The position numbers were made by a program, and so were the translations under genes. A DNA stretch of 64,000 nucleotides, taken from contig CM042034.1 of the NCBI GenBank assembly GCA_023525975.1, positions 26,872,779 through 26,936,778 of the forward strand, read 5' to 3'. This stretch comes from Smallanthus sonchifolius. Lineage: Eukaryota; Streptophyta; Magnoliopsida; Asterales; Asteraceae. How positions within the stretch are numbered: position 1 is the first letter of the stretch; every line of letters begins with the position of its first letter. Positions 59,178 through 64,000 of the stretch are shown here, in pieces. The notes below the pieces were generated by a model that saw nothing but the letters and a program-made list of their open reading frames with translations, was not told the DNA's origin and did not search any database.

Positions 59178-59444
59178 CGATCACCAATACCCGACGTTCA
59201 TGTTAGAAGCGGTGGCTTCAAATGATTTGTGGTTTTGGCATGCGTTTTGTGGTACACCCGGCTCTAACAACGGCATAAATGTTCTCCAACAATCGTCACT
59301 TTTTAGCAACGAGGAGCTTGGAACCGCACCTAAGTGTCCATTTGTAGTCAATGGTCGACTATACAAACGTGGTCTACGTTTTTTAAATCGTTCCTATATC
59401 CAACAATCCCTAAAGAAAAGGCATTCAAGAAGGTGCAAGAGTCG
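59178..59444 (+). pseudogene. PIF/Harbinger transposase C-part, duplicated partial copy
   Basis: The frame reads RGDHQYPTFMLEAVASNDLW, FWHAFCGTPGSNNGINVLQQ and VVNGRLYKRG, and is cut at the duplication join. The motif SNNGINVL has Gly where PIF transposases carry the second catalytic Asp (SNND). A short deletion and frameshift follow KRG. Identical features occur in the copy at 60355, so they pre-date the duplication. Confidence 0.9.
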
Positions 59445-60349
59445 GCAGCTAACCACCCACTAATCAAAGACACACAGTAATTGATCTAGCATGCACCTAT
59501 TACATGAAAGACATTCACCAAGGCACACGAGGAGTAAATCATCAATCCATAAACAATCATAGACACACATAAAACATCCAATAATCCAAACCAAGTTTGT
59601 TACATCATGAGTTCATCACATGCAAATCATCCAAAACCGGATAAAACCTAATGTCAATCATATGTATTCATCAACACCTAGGTAGTTCTAAGAGTTTAGC
59701 CACTAAACATGACAAAAAGCATAGTTAGCATCAATTTGAAGCTCAAAAGAAACATGGGAATTGAAGATAAACAAGGAAAAACACAACCGAATGATTAACC
59801 CCTGATGGAATGCGATCCTGATGCCTTTAATCTTCAACCCGAGCCTCTAAAGCTCTGAAATCAACCCTTTTTCGTCTCTCCTTTTCGCCTGCAGCCGCTC
59901 CTTGATTCTGTGTCTCCTCTAGGGTTTCTAATTTTTGGGGTTTTAAAACAATTTCTGCGAAAAACCACCCGTCGCGTAGCGCGACGGGATCTTGCACACT
60001 CCTCGCGTAGCGCGAGGGCCCCAGAAAAGACAAAACAGTCGGGCAATCATTAAAAGGGCAATTCTGACATTTTCCAATCCTCGCGTAGCGCGAGGGACTT
60101 CCAATACCTGTCGCGCTACGCGACAGGGGTAAAAATCCAGAAACTATCTTCTTTCTTATCCACAGCCCTCTAGCACGAACCGGAAACTCGTTCTTCTTCG
60201 TTTTCAATCATATCCGCTTCCTTTGTGACCTAACAACCATAAGATATAGAAATATTAAGTACAAGCAGTTATAGAAGAAAACCGAAGCAAAACAAACACA
60301 AAGTGGGAATAAAATTGACAGTAAAATGCATGTATTTTGCAATACGTCA
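59445..60349 (-). repeat. partial LTR copy made by the tandem duplication
   Basis: It matches 58268-59172 with a third copy of the palindrome cluster. It is not an independent insertion, because its right edge shares the same AGAGG junction. Confidence 0.92.
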
Positions 60350-60354
60350 AGAGG

Positions 60355-60936
60355 CGATCACCAATACCCGACGTTCATATTAGAAGCGGTGGCTTCAAAT
60401 GATTTGTGGTTTTGGCATGCGTTTTGTGGTACATCCGGCTCTAACAACGGCATAAATGTTCTCCAACAATCGTCACTTTTTAGCAACGAGGAGCTTGGAA
60501 CCGCACCTAAGTGTCCATTTGTAGTCAATGGTCGACTATACAAACGTGGTCTACGTTTTTTAAATCGTTCCTATATCCAACAATCCCTAAAGAAAAGGCA
60601 TTCAAGAAGGTGCAAGAGTCGACAAGAAAAGATGTTGAGAGAGATTTCAGTGTGTTAAAAGGGAAATGGGGTATACTTCGTCGACCAAACCGGCGTTTAA
60701 AATTGGCGAAGATTAGGAACGAGTTATATACGTGCATGATATTGCACAATATGATCTTAAAGGACGACGGGAACGCAATATCACCTGTCTACATACGGGA
60801 TCCTTCAGTCGAACCAGTTATTGACGATAACGTCCTTTCGGAGTTGCACGATGTAGCTACCCATATTAGTCTTCGATTTGATATCGTGGAACATATTGCG
60901 AGAAACACCACGGATTTGGACGAAGACGAAAACTAG
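60355..60936 (+). pseudogene. PIF/Harbinger transposase, C-terminal part
   Basis: It repeats the segment at 59178 and then continues WSTFFKSFLYPTIPKEKAF, STRKDVERDFSVLKGKWGIL and NELYTCMILHNMILKDDG to stop at 60936. The Glu in KDVERDF is the third catalytic residue of the DDE domain. The middle Asp is replaced by Gly (GAC/GAT to GGC), and a gap and frameshift separate YKRG from WSTF. With the split N-part at 50852 and first Asp intact, the enzyme is inactive on several counts. The C-terminal HNMI motif is typical of the family. Confidence 0.92.
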
Positions 60937-61195
60937 ATGAATTTTTATTTAATATTTACTTTTTTGTATTATCTTTTTATTTATCGTCATGTATTTTTAA
61001 TTAATTAATTAAGTTTTTAATTTTTTAATTTGGTCATTAATTTGTTTGAATAAAAAAATAAGAGGGTTAAAGGGTACCACTTCTACCTTAGAGTGTAGTT
61101 TTGAAGGGTAGTTTGTCAAAATAATGTGGCATCTTGTGATTGGTGAGTTTGGGAGGATACTTTGAAGTGGGAGAGTATCACTCCCACCTCCCTAA

Positions 61196-62076
61196 AGTCT
61201 TTACCGGAGAGAAATTGAGTTCAATTAGAAAACAATTTGGGCTTTTTTAATATAAGAATTTATAAAAAAAGCTTTTTTATTATTTATCTTTTGTTTAATG
61301 TTTTTATTTCTCTATAAAAAAGTAATTATTATAATTCAATCTTGAAACAACTTTTTATAAAGTTATTTTTATTTTAGTTTTCTTAATATTCTAATATCTT
61401 TATACTTTTTGAGCTATAACTTTTAAAATATGATGTTTTTTTAAAGTTTCAGTTGTACTATTATAACATGCTTATTATTATGTATGCTTCAATATAAATT
61501 TCTTTCAAAACCAAGTCTCATTAAAATGTAACAGACATCGAAGCACGGACGTACATGATGTCAAAGTTGCTTCCATGTGTCGTTTTTATTAAAATTTTAC
61601 TGAACATTCTTATTTTTATCAACATTTATACGTTAATATTTCTGAGGGGTTAATATTAGTGAATAATTGTACATGTTGTCAAGACCGAGCATTAAGCATT
61701 AATGCACCTCAACCCTCGTGGCTCTTCGAAGACTTTGATTTTTTAACTGTTTTTTTAAGTTTAGAAGACATTTGGTGTCCTTTTTTTCGTATTCAAAAAC
61801 TTTGATTTATTTAACGGTTTAGTTTTCCTATTTTTTTTATAAAATTTGAAGCCGTTTAGCGTATATTGTTTAACGTGTCGTAATACGCAACGGCCGCAAC
61901 GTGCCAGGTAAATGACTAGTTATAGACAATTCTTGTAATATTGTAGATGCATTTTTCATAACTTTATATATACTTCATAAGTGATTTCAAAAACGTATGA
62001 TAAACATATCTATCTCATCCCACAAGCGTCATTAGACTTTCTCAACATCAACAACTTTCATTCTCTACAATCATAA
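61196..62076. other. no recognised gene; possible Helitron 3' end
   Basis: AT-rich sequence. At 61890-61919, ACGGCCGCAACGTGCC followed by CTAG|T (61916-61919) resembles a GC-rich Helitron 3' end on the plus strand, without a matching 5' end. Confidence 0.35.
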
Positions 62077-62086
62077 TATGAATTAT

Positions 62087-62519
62087 GGGAGGTTCAAATA
62101 AAAAGTGATATTTCGCTAAAAAACCTAAGGATTTTATAAAAACCTTAAGAAACGATATCAAACGAACTCCGGTTGAGCTCATTTCAGCGGCGTTGGAACC
62201 GTCTCGTCGAACTCTATCATCTTAACTTTTAGGGTTTAGATTTTAGCGTTGAATTTTATGTTTTTAGCCTTAGGATTTAGGTTTTTTTTTGTGGGGTGGG
62301 GGGTTTAGGTTTTTGGTGGTGAGGTTTTAGGCTTTTCGGGGTGGGGTTGGAGGGGGTTTAGGTTTTTAGGGGTGCGGGTGGAGGGAGGTTTAGGTTTTTG
62401 AGGCGGGTTAGGGTTCGATGAGACGGTTTCAACGCTGCTAAAATGAGCTCAATCGGAGTTCGTTTGACCCGCTTCTTAGCATTTCTTAATGAAAAACCAT
62501 TTTTAGTTGAAACTTCCCT
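62087..62519. mobile_element. Mutator-like MITE with telomere-like core, copy 2
   Basis: A 10-bp duplication TATGAATTAT (62077-62086 and 62520-62529). It has the same TIR core (CAGCGGCGTTGGAACCGTC) and the same TTTAGG/G-run middle as 1302-1779, shortened by about 45 bp. No ORF. Confidence 0.88.
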
Positions 62520-62529
62520 TATGAATTAT

Positions 62530-62920
62530 AATGCATCCATGCATGCATTACATCTTTTATTATGTTCATGCGCCAAGCTCTTGTTAGTCTCGTAAAAATT
62601 CCCATCAAAGCTTGGAGAAAACCAATGGTTCTCTCAAACATCCTTCTTGCAAACTCATATCTTTGTTTAAATGCTATCCTCTTTGGGATTTGTGGATGTT
62701 TGAGAAGTTTTACTATTGTAGTTCATTCAGAATATATAACACGGCAAGATAGTATCCATGCGTATTATGTCTCAATTGCCATGAAATTTCATTTAGACAT
62801 AGTCAGTGACAGATACAGAATTTTTTTATAGGATGGACAGATTACGGGTGAGGAAAAAATGAAATGACAATAAAAAAATATAGTTGATCAAATATTTAAA
62901 CATAATAAAAAAATACATCA
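62530..62920. other. unrecognised ORF-bearing stretch
   Basis: A plus-strand ORF of 89 codons (62562-62831) has no recognisable domain. It adjoins the hAT remnant and could be a decayed part of the same element. Confidence 0.3.
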
Positions 62921-62921
62921 A

Positions 62922-63003
62922 TTACAATTGTCCTCTACGTGTTTTCATCTTTCAGAAAACGCTCGATTACATCTTCATTAATAACATTGAGAAGTTCATT
63001 GGC
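62922..63003 (-). pseudogene. hAT transposase C-terminal remnant
   Basis: The minus strand gives ELLNVINEDVIERF followed, after a shift, by a degraded MKTRRGQL-like end. This matches the end of the hAT fragment at 18585, where RFQKMKTRREQL is seen. It is very short, so family placement is moderate. Confidence 0.5.
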
Positions 63004-63384
63004 CTATTAAAACCTACTATTATTTTGAACCGAACGATGGGCATTAGCCCACCCTTATTTGGTGTTGGATCCGCCTCTGGACATAGTACCATCAAAGACA
63101 TGGTTGAATATTGGAGATTGGTTGAGCACGTTTTTACTTAAATACAAGTTTAATCACATGGTACAACTCTTTAAAAAATATGATTGAATTTTAAACCAAC
63201 TTCTCCCCATGAATTTTATACGGCCATAACTTTTTCATATGTTAATATTAAAAAAAAATATATTACACCATAAAATCAAGCATTAATTCTCTTATTTGAT
63301 TATTGTATTGTTGTAGTTTTTTTAATTCAAACAACTAACAATACATGATTATTCGTTTTAGCAGTGTCTGTGTTAGTGTGTTGT

Positions 63385-63417
63385 GTTTCCCGTCGCATCA
63401 CACGGACACCCTTCTAG
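63385..63417 (+). mobile_element. Helitron-like 3' terminus
   Basis: CCCGTCGCATCACACGG then ACACCCTT and CTAG|T (63414-63417). The stem is imperfect (CCCGT... ACACGG). No 5' start recognised upstream. Confidence 0.4.
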
Positions 63418-63419
63418 TT

Positions 63420-64000
63420 TTTTAAATGTATTTTATTTACAAATAAATAACTATTTAATAAAAATGATTTTTTTAATAAAATGTATGAGATTCAAAATGA
63501 AAATAAGAGAAAATAAAGAGAAAAAAATAATTAATTCAACCTTCTACAAACTCGACTGTTCACACGGACTTGGAGCCAAAAACCAGCCCACACATTACCA
63601 TCGGAATCGGGCGTCCATGACTCCTCCACCCTTCCCACACCACGATTGTGGCCTCAAGAACATTTACATGGTGGATAGTATTTTGTAATCTACTCTAATA
63701 ATTATTTATGCTTGTGTTTTTTAAATCATTCTATGTAAAAAAAAATTCTCATAATAGCTACTTTTATTAAAACTTCTATACATATTAAAGTAGATTTGAG
63801 GGAGGTAAAGATTATCGGATAGGTCAGTGGCCCTTCAGTGTTTCAAATTACAGTTAAAAAAAATCAAAGTGGATTTAACTCATAACTCTAATTAAAAGCT
63901 TCAAACACATTAGTTTCATTAAATATTCTTATAAATTGTGCAAAATCTTTCATAGTATCGCCCAATTCACACCCTTTGACTTCCGGCCGTTATCACTATA
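63420..64000. other. no recognised feature
   Basis: AT-rich sequence with incidental ORFs. Confidence 0.45.

Larger units (their letters stand above)
58268..60621. repeat. 1177-bp tandem duplication across an LTR/host junction
   Basis: Unit 1 is 58268-59444 and unit 2 is 59445-60621. The unit holds the right half of the LTR, the AGAGG target duplication and part of the PIF transposase. The join (AGAGTCG|GCAG) jumps from transposase back into LTR. Only a few bases differ, for example ACACCCGG against ACATCCGG. Confidence 0.95.
41368..61192 (+). mobile_element. PIF/Harbinger transposon inflated by nested insertions
   Basis: Ends GGCCACTGGGAGTGGTA and (complement) GGGAGGTGGGAGTGATA match at most positions. 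TAA flanks both (41365-41367 and 61193-61195). After removing nested elements about 1.8 kb remains: a left end with a TATA sequence (CCTATAAATAC, 41581), the transposase N-part (50852-51466), the C-part (60355-60936) and the right end. Two LTR insertions (duplications AATAC and AGAGG) and a 1177-bp tandem duplication account for its present length. No separate Myb-like ORF was found. Confidence 0.75.

Noticed and set aside
1..64000. A new multi-gene defence, metabolic or signalling system
   Set aside because: Every readable coding region belongs to a transposable element or to one broken ribosomal-protein exon; no cluster of intact host genes is present.

Overview
This window looks like repeat-dense, intergenic nuclear DNA of a flowering plant. 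The signs are plant-type Copia, Ty3/gypsy (Tekay-like and Athila-like) and LINE remnants, primer-binding sites matching initiator-Met and Asp tRNAs, PIF/Harbinger, hAT, Mutator-like and Helitron elements, and TTTAGGG-like telomere words. The style of the LTRs and Helitron ends suggests a eudicot, perhaps Asteraceae; that is inference only. I find no intact host protein gene, rRNA, functional tRNA or CRISPR array. The only clear host-gene trace is a broken exon of a plastid-type ribosomal protein L15 (3605-3755, minus).

Region 1-20 kb holds short and medium elements. They are Copia fragments (118-703, 7675-7999, 9671-9800, 15600-16440, 16542-18024), Helitrons (2646-3021, 6742-7247), Mutator-like MITEs with 9-10 bp target duplications (1302-1779, 10531-10892, 11216-11667, 14198-14799), a hAT MITE (5489-5789), a small non-autonomous LTR element (12416-14918) and two SINEs inserted into one Copia gag (15766-15944 and 16058-16271).

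Region 21-34 kb is a nest at least three levels deep. An older element (about 21086-33866) carries a Helitron (21508-21926) and a LINE (22070-32822). The LINE is split by a young 9.0-kb gag-only LTR retrotransposon (22563-31594, target duplication AATTC) with 2.9-kb, nearly identical LTRs and one intact gag ORF.

Region 34-41 kb holds a PIF/Harbinger element with a MITE inside it, a LINE 3' end, a foldback element, two hAT MITEs and a local tandem duplication in which one copy preserves the empty site of a hAT insertion.

Region 41.4-61.2 kb is one PIF/Harbinger element (TAA target duplication) of roughly 1.8 kb, inflated to about 20 kb. It was hit first by an LTR complex (41592-50762, target duplication AATAC) that holds a solo LTR and a truncated Athila-like element. 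It was hit again by a 7.7-kb Athila-like gag-protease element (51467-59172, target duplication AGAGG). A 1177-bp tandem duplication then copied the LTR/transposase junction. The transposase has lost a catalytic Asp. The last 3 kb hold a second copy of the telomere-word Mutator-like MITE, hAT traces and Helitron-like ends.

The most unusual signals are clustered GC-rich palindromes repeated within and beside three different LTR families, a tRNA-like Pol III box pair inside the 2.9-kb LTR, and the nested target-duplication record itself. I saw nothing that amounts to a new multi-gene system.
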